A stretch of DNA of 47,812 nt, taken from positions 1 to 47,812 of the forward strand of contig NZ_SMKO01000060.1 of the NCBI RefSeq assembly GCF_004348685.1, written 5' to 3'. Shown here piece after piece: positions 1 through 6,163 of this stretch. Each line of letters begins with the position of its first letter. Within the stretch, counting starts at the first letter, position 1. Source of the DNA: Nonomuraea deserti. Lineage in GTDB: Bacteria > Actinomycetota > Actinomycetes > Streptosporangiales > Streptosporangiaceae. The notes below the pieces were generated by a model, which saw only the letters and a list, made by a program, of their open reading frames with translations, had not been told where the DNA came from and searched no databases. A program made the translations under genes and the position numbers.

Positions 1-217
1 GCGGGAACCCGGGCGGGATGAACACCGGCCCCGGCCCGGGAGGCACCGGCCCCGGCCCGGGAGGCACCGGCCCCGGCGGGTGGAAGCCCTCAGGGGTGGG
101 CTGCGTGTTGCCGACCAGGTTCCGGCCGTAAGAGTCATGCTCGCGGTTCCGGCCGTAAGAGTCATGCTCGCGGTTCCGGCCGGAAGAGTCATGCTCGCGA
201 GGCGGGTTGGTGTCCAT
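1..217 (-). CDS. Pro-rich protein with N-terminal repeats, partial
   Basis: The gene reads leftward from an ATG at 217 and leaves the window at position 1, so only the first 72 codons are visible. A GAGGAGA ribosome-binding site lies a few bases upstream. The protein begins MDTNPPREHDS and then carries three 9-residue copies of a REHDS(Y/S)GRN unit, encoded by a 27-bp DNA repeat, followed by PPGPGPV copies encoded by a 21-bp repeat. Such a hydrophilic, Pro/Gly-rich head is common on actinobacterial membrane proteins, where it faces the cytoplasm before the first membrane segment; that membrane part would lie outside the window. No catalytic domain can be seen. It is divergent from the cysteine-rich peptide operon. 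The reading frame and ribosome-binding site make the gene convincing; its function is unknown. Confidence 0.7.
   Translation of the reverse strand, partial: MDTNPPREHDSSGRNREHDSYGRNREHDSYGRNLVGNTQPTPEGFHPPGPVPPGPGPVPPGPGPVFIPPGFP
23..83. repeat. 21-bp tandem repeat (PPGPGPV coding)
   Basis: Two full copies (23-43 and 44-64) and a partial third copy of a 21-bp unit beginning CACCGGCCCCGG. In the leftward gene each copy encodes a Pro/Gly heptad. The full copies are identical, which suggests recent slippage expansion. Confidence 0.85.
118..198. repeat. 27-bp tandem repeat, three copies
   Basis: Copies at 118-144, 145-171 and 172-198 begin GGTTCCGGCC and end ATGCTCGC. The first two are identical; the third has one T-to-G change that turns Tyr into Ser. 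Each encodes nine residues of the leftward protein in frame, so copy number can change without a frameshift. Confidence 0.9.
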
Positions 218-400
218 GACGTCTCCTCGGGTCAGTCGAGCGAAGGCAGCCAGGCACATTCGCTCAGAGCACGCGTGCGCCGGTCTGGTGAGCTTCATGG
301 AACACCCGCGCGTGTTTCATCCTTGTTAGCTCGGCGCCCTCATGGCCGGGGCTAGTGGCGCGCGAGGGCCGGGCTAGCGGGGTCGTGAAACATCTCGTTC

Positions 401-622
401 GTGGATCTCCTGCTCGTCGCATGCCGGGTCCTGATCGGGACCGCGTCCGCCGTCACCGAGCCGCGCAGCCGCGGGGGCTCGCGCTCGGTCGCGTCCGCCC
501 TGTGGACGGTGCCGGAACGGCCTCGCCTTCCGGCGGCCGGCGTGCTCGCGAAGAGAGAGGCGGCGACGGCTGCGCTCATGGCGATCCCGGAGTCGTTCAC
601 GGACAGGCGGGGGAGGGTGTGA
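401..622 (+). pseudogene. Truncated MauE/DoxX-like membrane protein
   Basis: A GTG at 401 opens a 73-residue frame beginning MDLLLVACRVLIGTASAVT. This matches the way actinobacterial MauE-like proteins start: a first membrane helix, then a second block here reading AAGVLAKREAATAALMAIP. MauE proteins are usually near 180 residues and carry a CxCF motif on a later loop. Here the frame stops after about 60 recognisable residues, with no CxCF and no further helices before the next gene, whose ATG overlaps this stop codon (TGATG at 620-624). MauE family members are thought to pass redox equivalents across the membrane to a partner thioredoxin, which is the neighbouring gene. I read this as an internal deletion that kept the gene's start and the downstream ribosome-binding site. 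A genuine short protein is possible but less likely. Family assignment rests on the N-terminus only. Confidence 0.55.
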
Positions 623-1140
623 TGCAGTACTTGGTCGCCGCGGTCGGGCTGGTCGGGCTGCTGGGCATGGTGAACTTGCTGCTGACCGTCGGAGTGATCC
701 GCCGGCTGCGCAGCCGGAGCAGGAGCGCGCCGCCGTCGATGACGGCGGAAGGCCTCTCGCCCGGTGCGAGGATCCCGCGGTTCGCCGCCACGACCACGAG
801 CGGTGAGCCGGTCTCCGACGAGCTCCTGGGCGCACCCGCGCTGGTCGGCTTCTTCTCCCGCGGTTGCCGGCCCTGCGAGGAACTGCTCCCGCTCTTCGTG
901 GAGCGGGCACGCGGCACGTCGGACGCCGTGCTCGCCGTGGTCGCCGCCGGCGCCGGCGAGGACTCCGCGGCCGAGATCGAACGCCTCGCGGAGGTGGCGC
1001 GCGTCGTCAAGGAGGAGCCCCAGGGGCCCCTGCAGGCGGCGTTCAAGGTCAACGCGTACCCCACGGTCATCACGATCGACGCCGGAGGCACGGTCGCCCA
1101 CAGCGGCCACACCCTGCCCGCCGAGGTCAGGACGCCATGA
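622..1140 (+). CDS. Membrane-anchored TlpA-like thioredoxin-fold protein
   Basis: 172 residues. Residues 5-25 form one membrane helix followed by an Arg-rich stretch, which places the rest outside the cell. The thioredoxin domain has the redox motif CRPC at 82-85 inside FFSRGCRPCEELLP, and the conserved cis-proline loop appears as NAYPT. This is the layout of TlpA/ResA or MauD-type thiol oxidoreductases. A GGGGGAGGG ribosome-binding site ends just before the ATG. The gene overlaps the MauE-like remnant by one base and the signal peptidase by four (ATGA at 1137-1140). Because the operon ends with two peptides holding six and eight cysteines, the most economical role is oxidation or isomerisation of their disulfides outside the membrane. 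The fold is a firm call; the substrate is inferred from context. Confidence 0.85.
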   Translation: MQYLVAAVGLVGLLGMVNLLLTVGVIRRLRSRSRSAPPSMTAEGLSPGARIPRFAATTTSGEPVSDELLGAPALVGFFSRGCRPCEELLPLFVERARGTSDAVLAVVAAGAGEDSAAEIERLAEVARVVKEEPQGPLQAAFKVNAYPTVITIDAGGTVAHSGHTLPAEVRTP

Positions 1141-1568
1141 GGCGGGCATTCCTCGCCGCGGTGTGCGGGGTCGCGGGTCTGGCCCTGCTGGCCGTACGGC
1201 TGCGCGCGACGTACATGGTGATCCGTGTCCACGGCAACAGCATGGCCCCGTCGCTGACCGACGGGGACCGGCTCCTGTCCCGGCGCACGCGTCTCGCGGC
1301 GCTGCGCAACGGGCAGATCGCCGTGGTCCTGAGCCCTTGCCCGACCGGCAGCAAGTTCCTGATCAAGCGTATCGCCGCCCTGCCCGGCGATCCGGTGCCG
1401 GAGCACGTACGGAAGGCCGTCGACGACGACGTCGTCCCGGCCGGCAGGTTCGTCCTGATCGGTGACAACACCGAGGCCAGCTTCGACTCCCGCGAGCACG
1501 GCTTCTTCCACGCAGACGATCTCCATGCCGTCACCATCAGGAAGCTGGAGCCGCAGCATGGCCGTTGA
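1137..1568 (+). CDS. S26 family signal peptidase (small, dedicated)
   Basis: 143 residues, shorter than a housekeeping signal peptidase I. One N-terminal membrane helix (about 4-22) precedes box B, GNSMAPSLTDGD, whose Ser35 is the expected nucleophile. Box D is IKRIAALPGD with Lys77 as the general base, and box E is present as GDNTEASFDSREHG. All elements of the Ser/Lys dyad are intact. S26 enzymes cut after an A-x-A motif. Both cysteine-rich peptides at the end of this operon carry A-x-A directly before the first A-C of the putative core, so this enzyme is the likely leader peptidase. It overlaps the thioredoxin gene by four bases and the ABC transporter start by eleven, implying tight translational coupling. 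Confidence 0.88.
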   Translation: MRRAFLAAVCGVAGLALLAVRLRATYMVIRVHGNSMAPSLTDGDRLLSRRTRLAALRNGQIAVVLSPCPTGSKFLIKRIAALPGDPVPEHVRKAVDDDVVPAGRFVLIGDNTEASFDSREHGFFHADDLHAVTIRKLEPQHGR

Positions 1569-3396
1569 CGGGGCCCGCCTGACCGCCTCCGCGCGTGAGG
1601 CGGCGGCGACCGGCTGGAGCGCCGCCGCCGTTCCCATGATCGGGTACGCGGTCATGCTGCTGGGCACGGCCGCGGCGCCGGTCGCGGCGGCCTGGCTGAC
1701 CAAGCTGGTCATCGACGGCCTCACCGGGGCGGCCTCCCTGGCCGAGCTGCTGGGCCTCGCCGCGGGGCTGGCCGGCACCGGCGTCGCCGCCGCGGTCCTG
1801 CCGCACTGGTCGAGGTATCTCGGCAATCAGGTCGGCCGGGCCATGGTGGCCACCACGACGGACCGGCTCTTCGCGGCCACGGCACGATTCCCGGGGTTGC
1901 GGCCTTTCGAGGATCCGCGCTTCCTGGACCGGCTGCGCCTGGCCCAGGAGGGGGCGTCCAGGGCCGACAGCATCGTCACCGAGTCATTCGGCCTGGTCCG
2001 CTCCACCGTCACCGTGATCGGCTTCGTCGGAGCGGTGCTGGTGATCAGCCCGGCCATGACGTTGATCGTGCTGTGCGCCGCCGTACCGGCGCTCGTCGCG
2101 CAGCTGAAGCTGTCCCGCCAGCGTACGAACATGATGTGGGAGATCGGCCCGGCGGAGCGACGGCAGCTCTTCTACAGCAACCTGCTCAGCACGATCGAGG
2201 CCGCCAAGGAGATTCGGCTCTTCAACACGGGCGGATTCCTGCGCGGCCGGCTCATGGCGGAGCTGTCGACGGCTCATGCGGGCAAGCGGCGGATGGACCG
2301 CAAGGAGCTGTCGGCGGAGGGGGCGCTCGCCCTGCTGTCCGCCGTGGTGGCCGGGGGCGGACTCGTCTGGGCCATAGCCGCGGCCCGGACCGGCGCGCTC
2401 ACCGTAGGGGACGTGTCGATGTTCACCGCCGCCGTCGTCGCCGTCCAGGGTGGGCTCAACACTCTGGTCACCGGCATCGCGGTCGCCGATCACAACCTGC
2501 GGCTCTTCGGCCACTACGTGGCGGTGGTCAGGGCGGAGCCCGACCTGGTCGTGCCGGTCGACCCCGCGCCGCTGCCGCCGCTGCGGCGCGGGATCGAGCT
2601 GCGCGACGTGTGGTTCCGCTACAGCGAGGGCCATCCCTGGATCCTGCGCGGCGTCGACCTGTTCATCCCGTACGGCGCGGCCGTCGCGCTGGTCGGGCTC
2701 AACGGCGCCGGCAAGAGCACGCTCGTCAAACTGCTCTGCCGCTTCTACGACCCGAGCCGGGGAACGATCCTCTGGGACGGAGTCGACCTGCGCGACGTGC
2801 GGCCGGACGCGCTGCGGGAGCGGATCAGCGGCGTCTTCCAGGACCACATGACCTACGACTTCTCCGCCCGCGACAACATCGGCGTGGGAGACGTCGGTGC
2901 CCGTGACGACCTGGACAGGATTCGCGCGGCCGCGCGAAAGGCAGGGGTGGACGAACTGCTCGCAGCCCTTCCCCGCGGCTACGACACGCTGCTCACCCGG
3001 ATGTTCACCAGCGAGGAGGACCGCGAGGACTCCTCGACCGGCGTCGTGCTCTCGGGCGGCCAGTGGCAGCGAACCGCCCTGGCCAGAGCCTTCCTCCGCG
3101 ACGGACGGGACCTGATGATCCTCGACGAGCCCAGCTCGGGTCTGGATCCGGAAGCCGAGGCGGACGTGCACGCCCGGATGCGCCGGCACCGCGCGGGCCA
3201 GACCAGCCTGCTCATCTCCCACCGGCTGAACACCGTGCGGGACGCCGACCTGATCGTCGTCCTGGAGGACGGGGTCGTCGCAGAGCGGGGAGACCACGAC
3301 GACCTCATGGCGGTGGACGGCACCTACGCCCGCTTCTTCCGCCTGCAAGCCCGCGGATATCACGAGGTCGCCCTCAGTGAGAACCGCGCCCAGTGA
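1558..3396 (+). CDS. ABC exporter, fused membrane and ATPase domains
   Basis: 612 residues from the ATG at 1558. An in-frame start further upstream is possible, but it would lie deep inside the peptidase gene. The N-terminal half holds about six membrane helices of the ABC type I exporter fold. The ATPase domain has Walker A GLNGAGKST (near residue 378), signature VLSGGQWQR (near 497), Walker B LMILDEPSSGLDPEAE and the switch histidine in LLISHRLNT. There is no N-terminal C39 peptidase domain, which is consistent with leader cleavage by the separate S26 enzyme. Half-transporters of this type act as homodimers and export lipids, drugs or peptides. Here it lies 30 bases upstream of the first cysteine-rich peptide, so those peptides are the likely cargo. 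The domain call is firm; the cargo is inferred. Confidence 0.9.
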   Translation: MAVDGARLTASAREAAATGWSAAAVPMIGYAVMLLGTAAAPVAAAWLTKLVIDGLTGAASLAELLGLAAGLAGTGVAAAVLPHWSRYLGNQVGRAMVATTTDRLFAATARFPGLRPFEDPRFLDRLRLAQEGASRADSIVTESFGLVRSTVTVIGFVGAVLVISPAMTLIVLCAAVPALVAQLKLSRQRTNMMWEIGPAERRQLFYSNLLSTIEAAKEIRLFNTGGFLRGRLMAELSTAHAGKRRMDRKELSAEGALALLSAVVAGGGLVWAIAAARTGALTVGDVSMFTAAVVAVQGGLNTLVTGIAVADHNLRLFGHYVAVVRAEPDLVVPVDPAPLPPLRRGIELRDVWFRYSEGHPWILRGVDLFIPYGAAVALVGLNGAGKSTLVKLLCRFYDPSRGTILWDGVDLRDVRPDALRERISGVFQDHMTYDFSARDNIGVGDVGARDDLDRIRAAARKAGVDELLAALPRGYDTLLTRMFTSEEDREDSSTGVVLSGGQWQRTALARAFLRDGRDLMILDEPSSGLDPEAEADVHARMRRHRAGQTSLLISHRLNTVRDADLIVVLEDGVVAERGDHDDLMAVDGTYARFFRLQARGYHEVALSENRAQ

Positions 3397-3426
3397 ACTC
3401 GAGGCAGTGAAGGAGGTGAGAACAGA

Positions 3427-3588
3427 ATGCTGGACAAGCTCATCGACCGGTTGATTCCCACGGTCAAGGCCGACGCGGCGTGCACCCCGAGGTGCGTGCA
3501 GGTCAGCTACGACCCGAACACCGGGTGTTACAAGATGAGGTGCTATCAGTCCGACTGCACCTACCGCATGGTCATCATGTGCGAGTAA
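3427..3588 (+). CDS. Cysteine-rich precursor peptide 1 (6 Cys)
   Basis: 53 residues, with a strong ribosome-binding site AAGGAGGTGAG at 3410-3420. The leader starts MLDKLIDRLIPTVK and has no Sec-type hydrophobic stretch. It ends A15-D16-A17, followed by A18-C19. The core (18-53) carries cysteines at 19, 23, 34, 39, 44 and 52, spacing C-x3-C-x10-C-x4-C-x4-C-x7-C, and is weakly basic. An even number of regularly spaced cysteines, next to a thioredoxin-fold gene, suggests three disulfides. No lanthipeptide, lasso, sactipeptide or thiopeptide modifying enzyme lies nearby, so disulfides may be the only modification. Predicted route: export by the preceding ABC transporter and cleavage after A-D-A by the S26 enzyme. 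Bacteriocin, signal or toxin are all possible roles. I do not recognise a characterised family. Confidence 0.8.
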   Translation: MLDKLIDRLIPTVKADAACTPRCVQVSYDPNTGCYKMRCYQSDCTYRMVIMCE

Positions 3589-3612
3589 GTCGCCGGAGAG
3601 AAGGTGGGACAG

Positions 3613-3798
3613 GTGAAACTCTTCACTGAACTGGCGGACCGGATCGTCGCCCTCGTCGTACCGACCGGCGACGCGCAGGCCGCCTGCACCGCGCGTTGCA
3701 TCCTCGACCACACGACCTGTACGGGCAGCATCTGCTGCTCCGTCTTCAAGTGCTGGAGGACCGACTGCTCGGTCTACATCAGGAAGCAGTGCGCCTAG
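3613..3798 (+). CDS. Cysteine-rich precursor peptide 2 (8 Cys)
   Basis: 61 residues from a GTG at 3613, preceded by AAGGTGGG. An in-frame GTG at 3604 would add three residues. I prefer 3613 because its leader, starting MKLFTELADRIVALVVP, aligns with the leader of the first peptide (shared L-x-DR-hydrophobic-PT pattern). The leader ends A21-Q22-A23, again followed by A-C-T-x-R-C. Core cysteines lie at 25, 29, 36, 41, 42, 47, 52 and 60. The last four spacings (C-x4-C-x4-C-x7-C) match peptide 1, so this is a paralogue that has gained one extra cysteine pair (positions 36 and 41 or 42). The core is more basic than that of peptide 1. It begins 24 bases after the first peptide and the operon ends here with hairpins. 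Confidence 0.8.
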   Translation: MKLFTELADRIVALVVPTGDAQAACTARCILDHTTCTGSICCSVFKCWRTDCSVYIRKQCA

Positions 3799-3811
3799 GC
3801 AGGTGACAGGA

Positions 3812-3837
3812 CCCTCTGGCAGGCGCCGGCCAGAGGG
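3812..3837 (+). terminator. Hairpin after the peptide operon
   Basis: CCCTCTGG at 3812-3819 pairs with CCAGAGGG at 3830-3837 around a GC-rich 10-base loop. It begins 13 bases after the stop of peptide 2. No U-run follows, which is usual for high-GC actinomycetes. Confidence 0.6.
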
Positions 3838-3878
3838 GCTGCTGAAAGGCGGGCTGGTCCCCGCTCCGGGGGCCACGT

Positions 3879-3915
3879 GCGGCTGAAGGGCCCGGGGCAG
3901 GGCCCCTTCAGCCGC
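3879..3915. terminator. Long GC-rich hairpin between convergent transcripts
   Basis: GCGGCTGAAGGGCCC (3879-3893) pairs with GGGCCCCTTCAGCCGC (3900-3915), with one extra base in the right arm and a 6-base loop. It lies between the rightward peptide operon and the leftward 41-codon ORF and could stop both. Confidence 0.75.
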
Positions 3916-3931
3916 GCGGGCGTGTCGCCGA

Positions 3932-4057
3932 TCAGCGCCGGTGGCGGCGGCGACGGCGGCGGCTGGAGGAACTGTCGTGGTCGGGGGGCGGCGTCGGCAC
4001 GCTGAGGCGAGGCAAGGGCAGGATCCTGGCTGCGGTCAGGCGGCTCGGCGTTCTCAT
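3932..4057 (-). CDS. Small Arg-rich hypothetical ORF (41 aa)
   Basis: A leftward ATG at 4057, preceded by a TAGGAGC ribosome-binding site, opens 41 codons. The peptide starts MRTPSRLTAARILPLPRL, has a PTPPPDHDSSSS linker and ends in a run of eleven basic residues broken only by one His. The opening loosely resembles short actinobacterial leader peptides of the MR-x-PSRLT type, but those usually contain HVDL and end near a Cys; neither is present and no sulfur gene follows. The long hairpin at 3879-3915 lies just beyond its stop. It may be a real small basic protein, a decayed leader, or a chance frame with a good ribosome-binding site. Confidence 0.4.
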   Translation of the reverse strand: MRTPSRLTAARILPLPRLSVPTPPPDHDSSSSRRRRRRHRR

Positions 4058-4364
4058 GGTGGCTGCTCCTAACGTGGTGGAGCGATCGGTACGGCTGCGG
4101 GCGCAGCCTCGACGTGGGGAGCTACCCGGGGCACTGAAGCGACAATCTGCGCAAAACGGACTCCAGGGCCAGGCTTTGACCCCTCAAAACGCTCGGTGCA
4201 TCGCTTCCCGCCCGGTGCACACCGTGCCGATGCCCGGCATGGCCACCGGTCCCGACGCGGTCGTGCACCGATCACCTGCCTGCCTGCTATCCGCCGTCCG
4301 GGGCCCGCATCGTGTTGCCTATCATCGGCGGTCGAGCACCGAGGCAGGCGGCAGGAGGTCGAGG
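4058..4364. other. Intergenic stretch without a convincing gene
   Basis: 307 bases between the leftward small ORF and the rightward sigma-factor remnant. It must hold both promoters. A strong ribosome-binding site GGAGG precedes the ATG at 4365. Open frames crossing the stretch have shadow-type composition and no recognisable domain. Confidence 0.5.
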
Positions 4365-4481
4365 ATGGAGCTCACCGGCGCGTTGGCGGAGCCCGACTGG
4401 ACATCGCATCGGCCGGCGGTCTTCGGGGCGGCCTACCGGATCCTGGGCACCGTGGCCGAGGCGGAGGACGTGACGCAGGAG
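4365..4481 (+). pseudogene. ECF41/SigJ-type sigma factor, N-terminal remnant
   Basis: From the ATG at 4365, preceded by GCAGGAGGTC, the frame gives about 39 residues. They end with RPAVFGAAYRILGTVAEAEDVTQE, split here as RPAVFGAAYRILG then TVAEAEDVTQE. This is the sigma region 2 opening of ECF41 (SigJ-like) sigma factors. At 4482-4486 the homology stops and, in another frame, the end of an oxidoreductase begins. Region 2.4, region 4 and the C-terminal SnoaL-like extension are all missing, so no sigma activity is possible. Read through in its own frame, the sequence becomes Arg/Pro/Ser-rich shadow protein up to 4874. Confidence 0.7.
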
Positions 4482-4486
4482 ATCAG

Positions 4487-5032
4487 GTCGGCGACGGCTA
4501 CGCCGTCCTTTCCGACGGCACCGAGGTCGAGACGGACGCGGTGGTCTGGTCGGTGGGAATGCGGGCCAGCGAGCTCGCCCGGCAGATCTCCGATGAGCTC
4601 GACCACCTTGGCCGGGTGCCGGTGGACCGGCACCTGCGCGCCCTTCCCGAGGTGTTCGCCGCCGGCGACACGGCCGCGGCGGCGTTCGATGCCGAGCACA
4701 CGGTCATGCAGGCCTGCCAGCACGCCACCCCGCTGGGCAAGGTCGCGGGGTACAACGCGGCCGCCGACCTGCTCGGCTTGCCGCTGCGCGACTTCACCCC
4801 CGGGCCGTACGTCACCTGCCTGGACCTGGGCGCCGCCGGCGCCGTCTTCACCAGGGGCTGGGACCGCAGGGTGATGGCCTCGGGCGCCGAAGCCAAGGAG
4901 GTCAAGAAACAGATCAACCAGTGGATTCATCCGCCGGTCGACGACGCCTCGCAGATCCTCGCCGCTGCCGACCGTGTCTCCATCGAACTGCCCTTCTTCC
5001 CCCGGGACGAGAAGGCGGTCGCCACCGGGTAG
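4487..5032 (+). pseudogene. NDH-2-like FAD oxidoreductase, C-terminal remnant
   Basis: From about 4487, in a different frame from the sigma remnant, the translation reads VGDGYAVLSDGTEVETDAVVW and continues for roughly 180 residues to the stop at 5032. It contains VFAAGDTAAAAFD (the FAD-binding aspartate motif of this family) and PYVTCLDLGAAGAVFT. The same blocks occur in the intact paralogue at 24690-25808 in this window, which shows that about 200 N-terminal residues, including both dinucleotide folds' glycine motifs, are missing here. There is no start codon with a ribosome-binding site for this part. ECF41 sigma genes are commonly paired with oxidoreductase genes of this kind, so a single deletion between two former neighbours explains the junction. 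Confidence 0.75.
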
Positions 5033-5090
5033 CCCCCCACCTCCCGCATGACGTGGCGGCCCGGCGGCGGGCCGCCGCTAAGGTGAGGTG

Positions 5091-5438
5091 ATGTCCCGCC
5101 TGCTTGTTCTCAGCGCAGCCGCCCTGACGGTTGCGGCCGGGCTGGGGGTGCGGGCCTGGTTCGACGGCCCCGTGTCGAAGTACGCGGGCGACGCCCTCTA
5201 CACCGTGCTGCTCTACACGCTCGTGATGCTGATCCTGCCCAGAGCGAGGCCCTGGGTGGCGGCGGGAGCGGCGGCCGGCGCGAGCTGGCTGATCGAGTTC
5301 GCCCAGCTCGGGGAGATCCCGGCCGTGCTGCGGCCGGTGCTGGGCAGCACGTTCAACCCGCCCGACCTCTTCTGGTACGCGGTCGGCGCCGCGGCGGCAT
5401 GGGCCGCGCACACGCTCTGGCTACGGAGGAGCGGATGA
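5091..5438 (+). CDS. DUF2809 family membrane protein
   Basis: 115 residues from the ATG at 5091, directly preceded by AAGGTGAGGTG. It is nearly all hydrophobic, with about four membrane helices. Family hallmarks are visible: KYAGDALYT after the first helix, SWLIEFAQL, and a late FNPPDLFWYAVG block. No biochemical function is established for this family. Its stop overlaps the start of the next membrane protein by four bases (ATGA), so the two are co-translated. Confidence 0.8.
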   Translation: MSRLLVLSAAALTVAAGLGVRAWFDGPVSKYAGDALYTVLLYTLVMLILPRARPWVAAGAAAGASWLIEFAQLGEIPAVLRPVLGSTFNPPDLFWYAVGAAAAWAAHTLWLRRSG

Positions 5439-6022
5439 CGGCGTGGCGGATCCTCCTGGTCACGGCGGCCATCGCGGGCCTGGCGAGCCTGGCGGCGTCG
5501 ATCGGCCGCCCGTGGGCCTACTTCACGGTGCAGAGCAATGCCATGCTCGCGCTCTACTACGCCTGGCGGCTGGTCAACGACCGCAGGAGACCGGCGTCCG
5601 CCGACGTCAAAGGCGCGATGACCCTTTACCTGCTGGTCACGTGCCTGGTCAACTACGTCTCGCGCGACCTGGCGAACCCGCTGGCGCTGCTGGACGGCGG
5701 CGTGCGCGGGCTGGGCAACTTCCTGCTGCACTACGTGACGCCCGTCATGGCGCTGGTCGACTGGGTCGCCTTCGACCGGTCGCGCCCGGTGCGGTGGTCG
5801 GCGCCGTTCGCGTGGCTGGGCTTCCCGCTCCTGTACGGCGCCTTCGTGCTGCTCACCGCCCCCAACCTCCCCCGCCGCTACGTCTACCCGTTCCTGAACG
5901 TGGAGCGGCTGGGGTGGCCGACGGTCGCCTCGGCGGCCCTCGCCGCGCTGGCCGCCTTCGTGGTGCTGGGCTACGTCCTGCTCGGCGTCCGCCGGCCCAC
6001 GGCCGGGCCGACGGACGATTGA
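5435..6022 (+). CDS. Pr6Pr family membrane protein
   Basis: 195 residues with about six membrane helices. The block WAYFTVQSNAMLALYYAW is the signature of the Pr6Pr/FAR-17a-AIG1-like family, in which a conserved F-T-x-Q-S-N sits in an early helix. The ribosome-binding site GGAGGAGCGG lies inside the end of the preceding gene. A later helix pair contains LLHYVTPVMALVDWV, also typical. Eukaryotic relatives include fatty-acid-ester hydrolases, but bacterial members are uncharacterised and I do not assign an activity. It forms a two-gene unit with the DUF2809 gene. Confidence 0.8.
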   Translation: MTAWRILLVTAAIAGLASLAASIGRPWAYFTVQSNAMLALYYAWRLVNDRRRPASADVKGAMTLYLLVTCLVNYVSRDLANPLALLDGGVRGLGNFLLHYVTPVMALVDWVAFDRSRPVRWSAPFAWLGFPLLYGAFVLLTAPNLPRRYVYPFLNVERLGWPTVASAALAALAAFVVLGYVLLGVRRPTAGPTDD

Positions 6023-6163
6023 ACTCCCGCCGCGTCAAGCATCGGCCGCGGGGCCGGCGAGGTCCACGACGGTGGCGGCGAACGCCAGCGGTCCGGGCAG
6101 GGGCCCCGCACCGGCTCGTCGCGAGGGAGTGATCGCCCGAAGGCCACCGCTCCGAGGTGAAGC

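Noticed and set aside
118..198. Possible short CRISPR-like array
   Set aside because: The units are directly contiguous, without spacers, and encode protein repeats.
80..355. Rightward 91-codon frame with AVPAVRVML repeats
   Set aside because: It is the opposite-strand reading of the 27-bp repeat. The leftward frame has a ribosome-binding site and natural composition.
313..392. TGTTTCA and TGAAACA inverted pair upstream of the peptide operon
   Set aside because: Arms of 7 bases separated by 66 bases are expected by chance; no symmetry or promoter elements around them.
1984..3876. Leftward 630-codon frame opposite the ABC exporter
   Set aside because: Antisense shadow of a high-GC gene; Asp/Val/His-rich text without domain, and it would cross both peptide genes.
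6048..6110. GCGGGGCC / GGCCCCGC arms between the Pr6Pr gene and the permease
   Set aside because: Arms are about 50 bases apart in very GC-rich DNA, so I do not call a terminator.
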